From Pratylenchus scribneri (taxonomy: Eukaryota; Nematoda; Chromadorea; Rhabditida; Pratylenchidae): a stretch of DNA of 64,000 bases. The notes under the pieces are model-generated. The model was not told the origin of the DNA, did no database searches, and saw only the letters and a list, made by a program, of their open reading frames with translations. The DNA is taken from contig JAQSEB010000032.1 in NCBI GenBank assembly GCA_030063045.1, forward strand, positions 3,410,001-3,474,000, read 5' to 3'. This document shows, piece by piece, positions 11,632 through 23,454 of the stretch. The position numbers and the translations under genes are program-made. The stretch's first letter is position 1; every line of letters starts with the position of its first letter.

Positions 11632-14600
11632 TTAATTTGGAAGGCCATCCCCAAATGAACCCCTTGCCCTTTGGTGTTCTTCATTTCTTCTTTGCTCCTC
11701 CATTTCCGGTGGAATTTTCAACGGGACAAGTCGTCGATAGAAAATCAACCAAAGTAGGCCCATCACACCAACTTCAATCATTTCCAGAATCCAAATTGCC
11801 CGAGGGCCATAATTACGGTAAAGAAAACTAAATTGAAAATATTTATTCCATCTTTTTATTGAAATTGACCCAATGAGAAGTGGTCCAAGCATTCGGCCCA
11901 TTCCGCCGAACATTTCCAACATTCCCTGCTGTTTACTTTGCATTCGAGGCCCAATAATTCGGGAGAAGAGTGTATTCATTGTAACATTGATGTTCGGGAA
12001 TGCAAAGCCAATGCAAATGAGCATTGCCGCATAATAGAGCCAAACATTGATTTGCTTCAAATCATCGCACCAAACAAAACGAGTTCGATTGCAGCCGGGG
12101 ATGATTTCTTTTGAGGCTAAACATTAGGGAAAACAATGTGATAATTGTGATATTTATTTTGTTCACAATGATCTTCATAGACCAAAACATTTTCGGACAA
12201 AAATGGCCAAGAAAATGTGAAAACATGGAAGAGGAAAAGGCCAAATAGGGAACAGAAACAGGCCAAACGATCATTGACTCTGCAAAATAAAATGATTGAT
12301 GGATAAGCCCTAGGGATTAAATATTGGGATTTGGATATGCTACTATTTTCTGCATCAATTTTTCGTTAGAAATTTGAATGAAAGGAGCACGTTCCCTCTG
12401 ATGGCCATGGCACTAATTAACAATACAGAAAAATAAAATAATCATTTTTTGATTCGGATAGCGTTATAAATATCTATATTAATCCTAATCTAGAGATCTA
12501 GGGCCAGTTGTTTGCGCCGGAGGCCTAAGCCATAGAGTGGCTAATAAACGGGATACGGATAAAGAAACAATGATTTTAAATTATTCTTTATTAATTGTGC
12601 GGGAAAATGTGATAAAAATGTGAAGGGTAAAAGACAAAAGAACAATGAGGGGATTTTTAAAAAGTTAGATTGGGGAAATATTTGATTGATAGGTGACAGG
12701 GCGATTAGGCAAAAAGTTGGGGTACAGTAGGATGAATAGGATAAGCATTAAGGAACAATCTAAAAGATTAAAATCTCAATAAAAAGAAGTTAATTTCCCT
12801 TTTTAACTAAAGAAAATATTCTCAAAATAAACAAAATCATACCTTTTACCCAAATCCAAGAAAATATAGGCAATATAGACAGCCAATGCCAAAATGCCAC
12901 GAGTAGAATGAGCAATGGATTCCCATAAGACCACCTCCGTTGGGGACCATAAAAACATCATCATGGCGAATGCAGTGCCAATTCTGGATGAAATTAAAAT
13001 GAAATTGAGGAAAAGCATATTTACGTTTCCAAATTGGTGAAAATGAAAAATTGGGTGAATCTCATTGCAAAGCAAATGGCCACTGCCAATTTATCATATG
13101 GAGGCAATCGTGGGCCGACATTCGCCTCCACCTTCATTTCAAAGATTCAAATTCGATGAAAAATTCTCCCAACCTTGTCCTTCTTCCTTTCCAAAACACT
13201 TGTATAATTTTCGTGAAACCGGAAAATCTGTAAAAATATAAATATATTCCTCTAATTTTATAAATAAATTGACCAAAATGAACATCAAAATGATATTCAT
13301 TGCCGATGCAAAAATGGCCGGTGTAGTGAACATTGAAGAAGGGAAAAACGGAATATATTCAAGAGTATTTTGGACTTATTTGAAATATTCAGAAGGCAAA
13401 TTTGACCAAAACAAATTGGCAATCCCGGATAGTCAATCCAGGTGAAGAGCATTTGGAAGGCTGGGCCCATGCTAAAATGTAGCAAAATTCATTTAATTTT
13501 CCTTTTTTTATTGATAACACTGTGCCCAATGCAACCCCTCCGGTGACGATTGCGGTGGCCCGGGAACGGTCTTCGTTGAGGGAAGCAGCCGCTGCATAGG
13601 ATTTTAGCAAACTGACTTGAGCTGGACAAGGAATTTGGGGGATTAAAATTGAATAAATCTGTTGCAGCTAATATTGGAAATTGGCCAATTCGGGAATTAG
13701 TTAGGCCCCAGGCTAGTGAATTTTGGAAATCTCGGCTTCTAGGTGTCTTACAGACTCGAGAGTAGTCACAATTGACTCAACATGGTCGATTTACTTTATT
13801 AAATTTCAATTTCAGAACAATAACAAGCGTATTTAGTAGCACTTTCCGTTAGATTCCTATCCTGCCTCTGGCGCCCTATCCCTAAACTATCCGCCCTAAC
13901 CCTGCACCAAACTCCTAAATCGGTCTGAAATTGAAATTTCGTAAAGTAAATCAACCATTCCGAGTCGAATTAGCCCACTCTCGAGTCTGTATGACATCTA
14001 GAAGTCGGGATTTTCAAAATTAGTCATACCAGTGCCCAGCTAATTCCTGAATTTACCAATTTTCAATATTATCGTGACAAATCAATCCACAAAAGGAATT
14101 ACCCCATCCAGTGCCTGCAATTAGTCGAGAAATACAAAGAATATAACGACTGGATGCGGTTGGGAAAAGTTCAACCAGCCAATAACTAAATAAATTGAAG
14201 GGAATTAGGAAAATGGAAATTGGAATTTTACAGCATATTCCCAATGAACATGAAAATGTTACATAAAATGCTGAAAAATTGGTGAATATTTCACTAAAAT
14301 TGGAACGAACAGAGGGGGTTTGAGCTTTTCAATTCGATTGGACCAAATGCCGAGCAGAGGTGAAGCCACAATTTGGGAAAGGGAATACATGGCAATGACC
14401 GCTCCAAAATAGCTGACCGTAACCGATGAATCTAACTAAAAAAGAAACGAAAACTTATGAATGTAGAGGATATGTACTATTTGCATGAATGGCCATAAGG
14501 AGGTGAAGAAAAGTGTGAATTGGACGGAGGCGGTGAATGTGAAAACGGCACACAAATAAATGGAACGCCAATCTGTTTTTCGTTCCAATGCTGGTACCAA

Positions 14601-14738
14601 AGATGGTGGCGACCAATCCGTTTTGAGTTCCAATTGTGCCAAAGATGTTGGCGAAAAATGGCCATTTTCTGGGAGCGATAATGGTTTGACACGATAGGTG
14701 GAAGAAGTGGACCAAAATGTGTTCGTCATTTTGGCCAA
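11632..14738 (-). CDS. MFSD8/CLN7-like major facilitator transporter
   Basis: A 12-helix type transporter; MFSD8 relatives sit in lysosomal or endosomal membranes. Exons on the minus strand give, in order: a start at 14738, TDWRSIYLCAVFTFTASVQF (TM1), VSYFGAVIAMYSLSQIVASP with LLGIWSNRIEKLK (the TM2 to loop signature of this family), YILCISRLIAGTGWGN, VSLLKSYAAAASLNEDRSRA (close to the family's RSY...EDRSRA motif), TGGVALGT then SMGPAFQMLFTWIDYPGL, an LAVAICFAMRFTQFFIFTNLET exon, IGTAFAMMMFLWSP, IIPGCNRTRFVWCDDL, and a last exon LKQINVWLYYAAMLICIGFA to GRMLGPLLIGSIS. Two introns are long (about 540 bp and about 470 bp); the latter contains a hairpin element. The N-terminal segment is a short tandem duplication (LKTDW and RKTDW). 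The substrate is unknown. Confidence 0.82.
13696..14050. repeat. Long inverted repeat (MITE-like hairpin) in an intron
   Basis: Arms of about 120 bp (13696-13815 and 13930-14050) are inverted copies with roughly 75-80% identity by eye. Both carry TACAGACTCGAGAGT, TTTACTTTA and AAATTTCAATTTCAG in the same order, around a loop of about 110 bp. The outer ends read GGAATTAG on both sides. It sits in an intron of the MFSD8-like gene. No coding capacity. Most likely a non-autonomous DNA transposon. Confidence 0.8.
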
Positions 14739-15189
14739 AGTATTCGTTTAGTGAATGGAAATTTTGGTGGGAAAGAAAGGTAAACCACAAAAAATGATAA
14801 TAATTAAGATAAGAGTGGAAAGGTAAACCGATCCTAAGGGGCTATTAAAATGGCGTGGGGTGTTCGGTGGACATTATTCAAACAGCAATGATCAAATTCA
14901 TCAGCTTTTCCCTTGGCCATATTTTAACGAGTCATACATTTGGAAAAATTTTGCATTTTATTGCCGCCATCAAATATAAACCTAAATATTGTCATAAAAG
15001 ACGGGAAATTTCCGTTCAGTGAACATATTTAAATATATGAAAAGCTCAAACAAATAGGAACCAAAACACACAAATCAATATATAAAAAATGATAAGAAGA
15101 TAACGAATAAAAATGCTCATTTTTAATCCATTGTGGAATTTATATTATAAAATCAAAGCAAAAATAAGAAAATTTGAAGAATGCCCCTT
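14739..15189. other. Intergenic, no gene seen
   Basis: AT-rich spacer between the start of the MFSD8-like gene and the 3' end of the Gly/Cys-rich gene. No ORF or repeat of note. Confidence 0.6.
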
Positions 15190-18100
15190 CTAGTCCTTCT
15201 GTTCTTTGCCATTTTGATCAGGTAAGGGTGTCAAAAGTTTGCCAATTCCCGTTGTCCGTCTCCTTCGACGCCGGCCCACCAATCCGGTACCAATTCCTGG
15301 GATTGAACCGTCTGGGAGGAATCCGCCAACCCCGAGACCGGTGCCGATGCCTTGGTTGAAGCCAAGTCCGGTGGTTCCGCCAAGACCAAGTCCAGTGGCG
15401 CCTAATCCAAGTGTACCCAATCCTGTGCCCAGACCCAGTCCAGCTGTTCCAAGGCCAAGCCCTGTGTTGATTCCACCGAGTCCAAGGCCGGTACCTGTAA
15501 ATAATAAAAAGCCTCGAACTATTATCACATTTTATTAATTATCACTTTGTTCATTATCTCAAAAAGTAAATTTTTGCTCAAATCAATGTATTTTTCTTAT
15601 AATGTAAAGGGGAGAATATTGTATTTCTCTTTCCTTAGAACGGCGAATTATTTAGTGCAAATGACGGAATTAATTCTATGTAAAACAGACGAAATTAAAA
15701 GTTGAGGCAAACAAAACAGCCGGAATTATGTTTGGGGCAAATAAAACAGGCGGAATTATTTTGGTGCAAATAAAACAGGCGGAATTATGTTTGGGGCAAA
15801 TAAAACAGGCGGAATTATGTTTGGGGCAAATAAAACAGGCGGAATTATTTTGGGGCAAATAAAACAGGCGGAATTATTTTGGGGCAAATAAAACAGGCGG
15901 AATTATGTTTGGGGCAAATAAAACAGGCGGAATTATTTTGGTGCAAATAAAACAGGCGGAATTATTTTGGTGCAAATAAAACAGGCGGAATTATTTTGGG
16001 GCAAATAAAACAGGCGGAATTATTTTGGGGCAAATAAAACAGGCGGAATTATTTTGGTGCAAATAAAACAGGCGGAATTATTTTGGGGCAAATAAAACAG
16101 GCGGAATTATTTTGGTGCAAATAAAACAGGCGGAATTATTTTGGGGCAAATAAAACAGGCGGAATTATTTTGGTGCAAATAAAACAGGCGGAATTATTTG
16201 GGGCAAATAAAACAGGCGGAATTATTTTGGTGCAAATAAAACAGGCGGAATTATTTTGGGGCAAATAAAACAGGCGGAATTATTTTGGTGCAAATAAAAC
16301 AGGCGGAATTATTTTGGGGCAAATAAAACAGGCGGAATTATTTTGGTGCAAATAAAACAGGCGGAATTATTTTGGGGCAAATAAAACAGGCGGAATTATT
16401 TTGGTGCAAATAAAACAGGCGGAATTATTTTGGGGCAAATAAAACAGGCGGAATTATTTTGGTGCAAATAAAACAGGCGGAATTATGTTTGGGGCAAATA
16501 AAACAGGCGGAATTATGTTTGGGGCAAATAAAACAGGCGGAATTATTTTGGGGCAAATAAAACAGGCGGAATTATTTTGGTGCAAATAAAACAGGCGGAA
16601 TTATGTTTGGGGCAAATAAAACAGGCGGAATTATTTTGGTGCAAATAAAACAGGCGGAATTATTTTGGGGCAAATAAAACAGGCGGAATTATTTTGGTGC
16701 AAATAAAACAGGCGGAATTATTTTGGTGCAAATAAAACAGGCGGAATTATTTTGGGGCAAATAAAACAGGCGGAATTATTTTGGTGCAAATAAAACAGGC
16801 GGAATTATTTTGGTGCAAATAAAACAGGCGGAATTATGTTTGGGGCAAATAAAACAGGCGGAATTATGTTTGGGGCAAATAAAACAGGCGGAATTATTTT
16901 GGGGCAAATAAAACAGGCGGAATTATTTTGGTGCAAATAAAACAGGCGGAATTATGTTTGGGGCAAATAAAACAGGCGGAATTATTTTGGTGCAAATAAA
17001 ACAGGCGGAATTATTTTGGGGCAAATAAAACAGGCGGAATTATTTTGGTGCAAATAAAACAGGCGGAATTATTTTGGTGCAAATAAAACAGGCGGAATTA
17101 TGTTTGGGGCAAATAAAACAGGCGGAATTATTTTGGGGCAAATAAAACAGGCGGAATTATGTTGGGGCAAATAAAACAGGCGGAATTATTTTGGGGCAAA
17201 TAAAACAGGCGGAATTATTTTGGTGCAAATAAAACAGGCGGAATTATTTTGGGGCAAATAAAACAGGCGGAATTATTTTAGGGCAAATAAAACAGGCGGA
17301 ATTATTTTTGGGGCAAATAAAACAGGCGAATTATTTTAGGGCAAATAAAACAGGCGGAATTATTTTGAAGCAAATAAAACAGGCGGAATTATTTTGGTGC
17401 AAATAAAACAGGCGGAATTATTTTGAAGCAAATAAAACAGGCGGAATTATTTTGGGGCAAATAAAACAGGCGGAATTATATTTGAGGCAAATAAAACAGG
17501 CGGAATTATGTTTGAGGCAAATAAAACAGGCAGAATTATGTTTGAGGCAAATAAAACAGGCGGAATTATGTTTGAGGCAAATAAAACAGGCGGAATTATG
17601 TTGGGGCAAAATAGGCGAATTAAATGTTGACGCAAAAAAGGCGGATTTAAAACAAGCGAAATTATTCTTGATAGAAAAATGCGGAAAATAATAAATAATT
17701 ATAACTGAAAAATATTGTGTCAAGCATTTTTTGATGTTTAAGCCAAATGTGAATAATTTTGAAAATATCCAAGACTATCCTTTCCTTAATCATCATACCC
17801 AATCCGCCGGTGATCAATCCTGGAGGGCATAGTCCGCCCAATCCAGTGCCCAAACCGCTTAATCCAACACCGCATCCCCCACAACCACATCCACAACAAC
17901 AATCACAACAGCCGCATCCACAATCTCCGCCACAACCCCCACCGACGCCTCCCAAACCTACAATGTATATTCAAACCTTTTCCATTCTGATTAAATGATA
18001 AACTGACTGAGGGAATTTGCACCGATCAAACCAGGAGGGCATAGTCCTCCCAAACCACCGCCCAATCCAGACAATCCCGGTGGGCAAAGTCCACCTGCCC

Positions 18101-18299
18101 CCAATAAATTATTGCACCCGCATCCACACCCGCATCCTCCACATCCGCAACCACAATCACAGCAACAATCACAACAAGCATTTGAGGAATTTTGAAGGAG
18201 AAGAATGGAATAAAGTAGAAGAAAATAGACGGTAAAATGCCATTTTTGATTGGACATTGAATAAGAATGAAGGGAATTGGATGAAAGAAAATGTCGCAA
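15190..18299 (-). CDS. Secreted Gly/Cys-rich protein of unknown function
   Basis: Three exons join in phase: 18299-18023, 17957-17799 and 15494-15190. A signal peptide is clear (HFTVYFLLLYSILLLQ, then NSSNA just before the first Cys); the better start may be the second Met at 18257. The mature protein has two copies of one module, a block of alternating Cys and Gly (CCDCCCDCGCGCGGCGCG; then CGCGCCDCCCGCGCGGCG) each followed by GLGG.GLCPPGLI. A third region of GLGLG repeats ends in LVGRRRRRRTTGIGKLL and a short polar tail. No known domain was recognised. The composition fits a structural secreted protein (cuticle, eggshell, gland secretion) or a parasite secretion. Intron 2 is 2.3 kb because of a minisatellite. 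The gene diverges from another low-complexity secreted gene at 21089. Confidence 0.75.
15655..17655 (-). repeat. 29-bp minisatellite, array B (about 68 units) inside an intron
   Basis: Reverse-complement orientation of the same unit as array A (GGCGGAATTATTTTGG[G/T]GC then AAATAAAACA). Three monomer types are visible: TTTTGGTGC, TTTTGGGGC, and the 30-bp TGTTTGGGGC. Between about 16030 and 16450 the first two alternate almost strictly. From 16487 on, a 12-unit block repeats with a 351-bp period. The edges are degenerate (15660-15720 and 17280-17655). It fills intron 2 of the Gly/Cys-rich gene. Confidence 0.97.
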
Positions 18300-21088
18300 A
18301 TGAAATGAAGGCCAATGATTGAGGTAAGGTGGCCTCTATCCCATCATTCAGTATCCAAAGAACGTTTTGTATGCGTGGACACCATGGACGAATTTTCTGG
18401 CCCAATTTATATTTGCCCTTCCCCCTTTCAATTGCTATTGTGTTCAGTGGCCAATGTTAGGGATGTTTCACGTTCCTTGTTGACTTTTGCTGATGGACCC
18501 AGAGGACAATATTGAAGACCGGATAGAATGGCCAGCCAGCCGATCATCAATCCCGTCAAGACTAGTTCTTTTTTTTCTTTATTTTCCCTCTTTTTTCTTT
18601 TGCTTTTCCCTCATTTTCAATTATTTTTTCTCTTTATGAGGTAATTAAATCCAATAAAAAAATATAGAAATGGAAATTGGCCAAAATTAAAATCAAAGAT
18701 TAATTAAATGATAATGGATGAATAAAATTGGTTGGTCACCGGGCCAACCGAGTATATTATTGATGGCAAATGTGAATAAAACGGATTTAATTTTATTAGG
18801 CCACACTGCTGCCATCTTTCATCATCACAAACCGAGTCGGCGTTACCTTGGAAATAAATTATGGAAAAAAGGAGGAAATGAATTTGGTCAGAGTAGCCAT
18901 TCATCAATCCGCCATTTACCCTCATTTGCTCACCAATTGCGGGTCGCGCAGATGTTTTACCCATTCTTCATTCCTCACAGTTGGGACTGTGCTACTCAAA
19001 GAGGGGGAATAATCCATCCAAGGGAAATGTCCCCGAAGGCGGGAAAGCCCAAAAACATAAAAAAGTAGGCTTCTTCCATCCATATTCACCGCCAACTAAC
19101 AAGTCCATATTCCCCCACATTTTTTCCCTTTTTGCATTCGTTAAATTGCAGTAGCAGAACATGTAGACGGACACGGGGCCAGAGGGGATATGTTGTTCTT
19201 TCCCCCGCATTATTATCTGCTTTTGTTGGAAAAATCTACATGAAGGCTATGGAGCATGGAGAATGAGTGCTCACTGAATTTGGCCTGGGGCGTAGTGGTT
19301 GTTGTCTATAGTCTATAGTAGAGACGGAATGGGGGGAGTGCCTGTTTGTACCGGTCTGCCAATCTTCTTTTGCTTCCCTTTAAGGCCATCTCGTCGCTCA
19401 TGCGGACAGACAGGCCCAGAAGGAGGACAGCAGGCCCATGGCTAAAGCCCAGGGACACTCTTTGCCAAAACGCCCCCTCCCACTTTTGGCAATGTGGCTT
19501 TGCTCCAAGGCAACCGCTAGAGGGGACAACTGCAGAAAATTGAGAGGGAAGGAGGGTGGCAGCTGCGCCCCCTCCGGCGCGGTGCCCGCCCCCATTGCCT
19601 CCCTCCCCTTCCCCCATTTCCTTTTCAGCCCATTCCTGGTTCGTGGCCCATTCTTGAGAAAATTTCCACTTTAGTAGTTCCCCCAATCCTTCTGCCCCAT
19701 TCCACTCTTGGCGGGCCAAGCCGAGCGCAGCTGGGCTTTTTCCCCGGCATTCACTGCCACATCGATTGTGCCCTCACATTGCATTCATTCTCGACCCATT
19801 CTCGGTCCAGTCCCCCATTTTTCTTCCTTTCCCGGACTGTGCCTCATCGTCAACCCGCCCCGAGGTCGGTCCACGGCCACTAAATTTCCATTAGCGGCGC
19901 ACTCACTCACTCATACACAGAAGGTCTCCTCCGGAGTAGTAGCCAAGTCCGCCATCCACTCATAGAATCCCCCGGACTTTTCCACCCCCCCCCCCCCCCC
20001 CCCCATCTATTCGTCCTCCCTTGTCTTCGTCTGTCAGCACATCTTCCCGACAGCCTCGCCCTAATTTGGCTGCTGTTCCCGTACCGTCGATGAATGCCCC
20101 CATTCCGCCCTTGCAGAATTGCCCTTCCTTATTCCTTTCACACTTGTCCGTACATATATATATATTGCCTCCAATTTGCCAGCTAAATCCCTTTTTGGCT
20201 AATCTTCTCTCCAAATTTCCCTCTTTCCCCTTTCAACAATCTCCAAAAATATCGTCAAATCCATAATAAATAACAAGTGAAAAATAAATATGTCAATAAA
20301 AGGCGGATTAGCCAGTGGTCCGGTTCGCTTTCACCAGTGACTTTGGTGTGTAAAATGCCTGTAAAAAGGAGAACTAAGGCACGCGGTGAATGCTGACCGT
20401 GCCTGGCCTATCAAAACAGCCATAAAGAGCTAAAAACCTAATTCCACCTTTCCACAATTGTATTTTGTCGACAATCATTAACGAATAACAATTCGCTAAT
20501 TTGGCTTAATTTATGGCTTGCTTGGCTACATCTCGACTTGATTGGCTATGGGTCTGGACTTTACCTGGCAACCAACCATCCACCAATTTCCTCAATAATA
20601 ATAAAAACAATACAAATTATTGGCAGTTGATTATGGACAAAATTCGAGGCAATTGTAGTCGACATTGAGTAAGCCTAGGGAAAGAAAGGGATTGAATGAT
20701 GACTGATGAGGAAGGGGGGGGGGGGGATCGTATGGCCAAAAGGGCATGTCTTTTTTCAGATGCCTTTTTTGGAATGGACTACAAGCAGATGCCAAATTGG
20801 GAGATGACACGTTGTTGATGGTGGCAAAATATTATGGAGTGGATTTATTTGAGATGTTCTGGATTGGCCCAAACATGAATAAATCAATAAAAGGGCCATG
20901 AAAATGGATTGAATGATGTGATGAAGCCATTGAATGAATGAATGATGTACATTTATTTATTTTATTTTATGCGGCTTTTCCCCATCCATCCAACCATTTC
21001 AAAAATCCATATATCCCTCCTCTTCAACAAAATCCACTTTGCCTTTTCATATTTCCATTCATTTTTAATTTTAAAGAATGAGAATAAA
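18300..21088. other. Intergenic between two divergent secreted-protein genes
   Basis: About 2.8 kb and locally GC-rich (19300-20100), with runs of 20 C at 19985-20004 and 13 G at 20714-20726. Overlapping ORFs of 60-140 codons exist on both strands at 18700-20270, but none shows a domain, a signal peptide with good splice continuation, or protein-like composition. It presumably holds both promoters. Nothing else is supported. Confidence 0.5.
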
Positions 21089-23454
21089 ATGAAAAAGAAA
21101 ATGAATGCCCTTTACTTGTCCAATTTCCTCCTTTTCCTTCTTTTTATCAATATTTTAATCGTCCACAAAGGTCTAATTTTGTTACAAATTTTTATTAATT
21201 TTTTAAGTGGCCATTTTAGGCGTAAATGCGCAAAGTGATGAAGAGGAAAAGAAAAATGATGTAAGCGGAGCATCGGATGATGGTGATAGGGCAGCTCCCG
21301 ATGCCGACAATAAAGGGGAAGGAGATGGGGATGAACCGAAAGATTCTGCTGCTACTGATAATAATGAAGAAACTGAACCACCCGAATCTGATGGGGAAGG
21401 AAAAGCGTCTGAAGATGGAGGGACTGATGATAAAAGCACTAATCCAACAGAGGGAGACAATAACGATAATCCAGAGGGGAATCCAGGTAATATTAGTGGG
21501 AATATTCAAAATAATACTTTTATTTTTAATTGAATTGAAGAGGACAAAACAAATGAGGAAGGAGGGGGCGATGGTCCAAAAGAGGGAGATACGGGGAATG
21601 GCGAAGGTGACGGCCAAGCTCCTGGCAATCAAAGCAATGAGACAAATCAACCGGCTTCAGACGAAACACAAAATAAAAGTAATGATGAAGATAATGCCGG
21701 AGGGCAAACTGGGGATGATGCCGGAGGGCACGGAAATGGGGATGACGATACTGGAGGACAAACTAGTAAAGAAACTACTGGAGGGAAATCGCCGGAAGGA
21801 GGGGATAAATCAGATGAGACTAATACCCCAAACCAAACGGACAGTAACGAAACCAACCATTCGGACAATACGAGCAATGCAACTGATGGTGGTGGGGAAG
21901 AAAATAATGGAAAGCCAAAAGGAGGCGAAAATAATGGAGGAGAAAAGGACTCTTCCGAAAACCACTCCTCAGGCAAGTTTATTCTCACGGGGATGGAATG
22001 GGGGGATTTGGATTGAATGAATGGAATTAAATATCACCCAAAAATTCAATCCTATCACAGATGGGAATGGGAATTCGCCAAATGGTGGAAACAATGGGAA
22101 TGGGAATGGAGTTGGGCCGAGGCCTGGCACTGGGCCAGGGACGAGAGGAATTGATGGGACTGGAAGTCAACCAACACAGCCTCAAAATCCAAATCCTCCT
22201 CCCTATCAGCCACCTAATCCAGTTTATCCACCTGCCATCGACGACAATTCAAATCCATACAATCCACAGCCTCCCTTCTATCCAACTAATCCACGGCCAC
22301 TGCCCAACAATAATGACATTGACGAAGACCCATTTGGGTTTGGATTACGGCTGAATGGAAATGGCCGGGGATTTGAGGCATTTGCGCCACGGCCTTATCC
22401 GCTGAACAACAACAATTTTGATCAAGGAAGAATTGCTCCCGGACAAAATGCGGGAACGACATATGTGCCACCCGAAGAGAGAAGCCAATTGCCGATGATT
22501 GTGAATGGAGCAAATAATAATGGAATTGGTGGCAATTTGCCTTGGCGAAATCAGCAAAATATGCCATTGGGGGTTGGATATGGGGGGAATGGACGATTCA
22601 GCAGCATTCCCGCTTTTGGATATCAATGGAATGGAGGAAATGATGGTATGGATCAAGCTGGCGTGTACCGATTCCCGGAAAATGGAATTGGCGGCCGTGG
22701 GCAGCCAATGCATCTTTGCATTCGGCCATCACCAAATACAAAGTAAGGGCTAATAAGGGAAGCAACCCTAATGAGCATATTCCAATTAGGCATATGGCTC
22801 TATAATACGAAAAGTACTAAATCATTTTCACTCAATTTTATATCAAATGAAAGAGCCAAATGAGATCTATCAAATAATGTAGCATTCATTTTAATCGGTT
22901 TAAAATTAAAATAATTATGGTCAAAAAGGCTCAACAAATTATGAAAATGGTGCCACACTTATTCTCAATCATATTTTTGTAAATACTGAATCAATCTTTT
23001 TTAATAATATAGCATTCGGTAGACAAAACTTGGCTCTCTTCAATATTACATTAAGTTGGTTGGAAACGGTTTAGTACTTCGAAAGTTATGATCAATTTAA
23101 TTGGTCTGTTCCCAAGTGGGATATACCAAAATTATGGCAAATTTAGATTTTGAATAATTTGTCTTTAGGAATTGGGATCTTTGGCGGCATAATAATATGT
23201 CCGGTCCGGGAAGTCCACTTCAATTCTATCAAATGGGTTTACGGCCAAGTCAAGTGGGGAATGGGAACAATGGTGGACAATTTTATGCTCCATATAATGA
23301 TGGAATTGGAGTGCGAAGTAAAAGGCAAATTAACAACAATAATTTGGGACAATTGCCCGAAATTTGCACAACTTTACAAAATAACATTGCAACAAATGGA
23401 TTTGGACGTGCCCGGCAAAAAAGGCGCAGAAGAAGGAGGAAAAGAAGTGGATAA
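21089..23454 (+). CDS. Secreted acidic Asp/Asn/Gly-rich protein of unknown function
   Basis: Exon 1 encodes a signal peptide (MKKKMNALYLSNFLLFLLFI..) that splices in phase to VAILGVNAQSDEEE, with a likely cleavage after VNA. The mature N-terminal half is highly acidic and rich in Gly/Asp/Glu/Asn with several N-x-S/T sites. It ends at a perfect GC-AG intron donor (CAG|GCAAGT at about 21971). The next exon (about 22062-22741) is rich in Asn/Gly/Pro (NPNPPPYQPPNPVYPP, then GNGRF and QNMPLG). The last exon, after a 425-bp intron, encodes NWDLWRHNNM, a dibasic site RSKRQINNNN and ends in a polybasic tail RARQKRRRRRRKRSG. No known domain was recognised. Like the neighbouring Gly/Cys-rich protein, it has a signal peptide, low complexity, and a polybasic run near the C-terminus. 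A gland or surface secretion is a guess only. Confidence 0.72.
22745..23165. repeat. Degenerate palindromic element filling an intron
   Basis: Occupies the last intron of the acidic secreted-protein gene. The two ends are imperfect inverted copies (TACGAAAAGTACTAAATC near 22806 against the complement of GGTTTAGTACTTCGAA near 23068). Probably an old MITE-like insertion; boundaries are unclear. Confidence 0.4.

Noticed and set aside
15655..17655. CRISPR array
   Set aside because: The repeats are directly abutting 29-bp units with no unique spacers, and the genome is eukaryotic.
15676..17723. Repeat-encoded frames (NSACFICPKH-type) in array B
   Set aside because: Same reason: products of the tandem repeat in an intron.
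19306..19719. 137-codon minus-strand ORF in the GC-rich intergenic region
   Set aside because: Biased composition following the GC-rich DNA, competing frames on both strands, no recognisable domain.
20942..21088. Upstream in-frame extension of the acidic secreted protein
   Set aside because: Starting at 20942 would bury the signal peptide behind about 49 residues; the ATG at 21089 gives a standard signal peptide.
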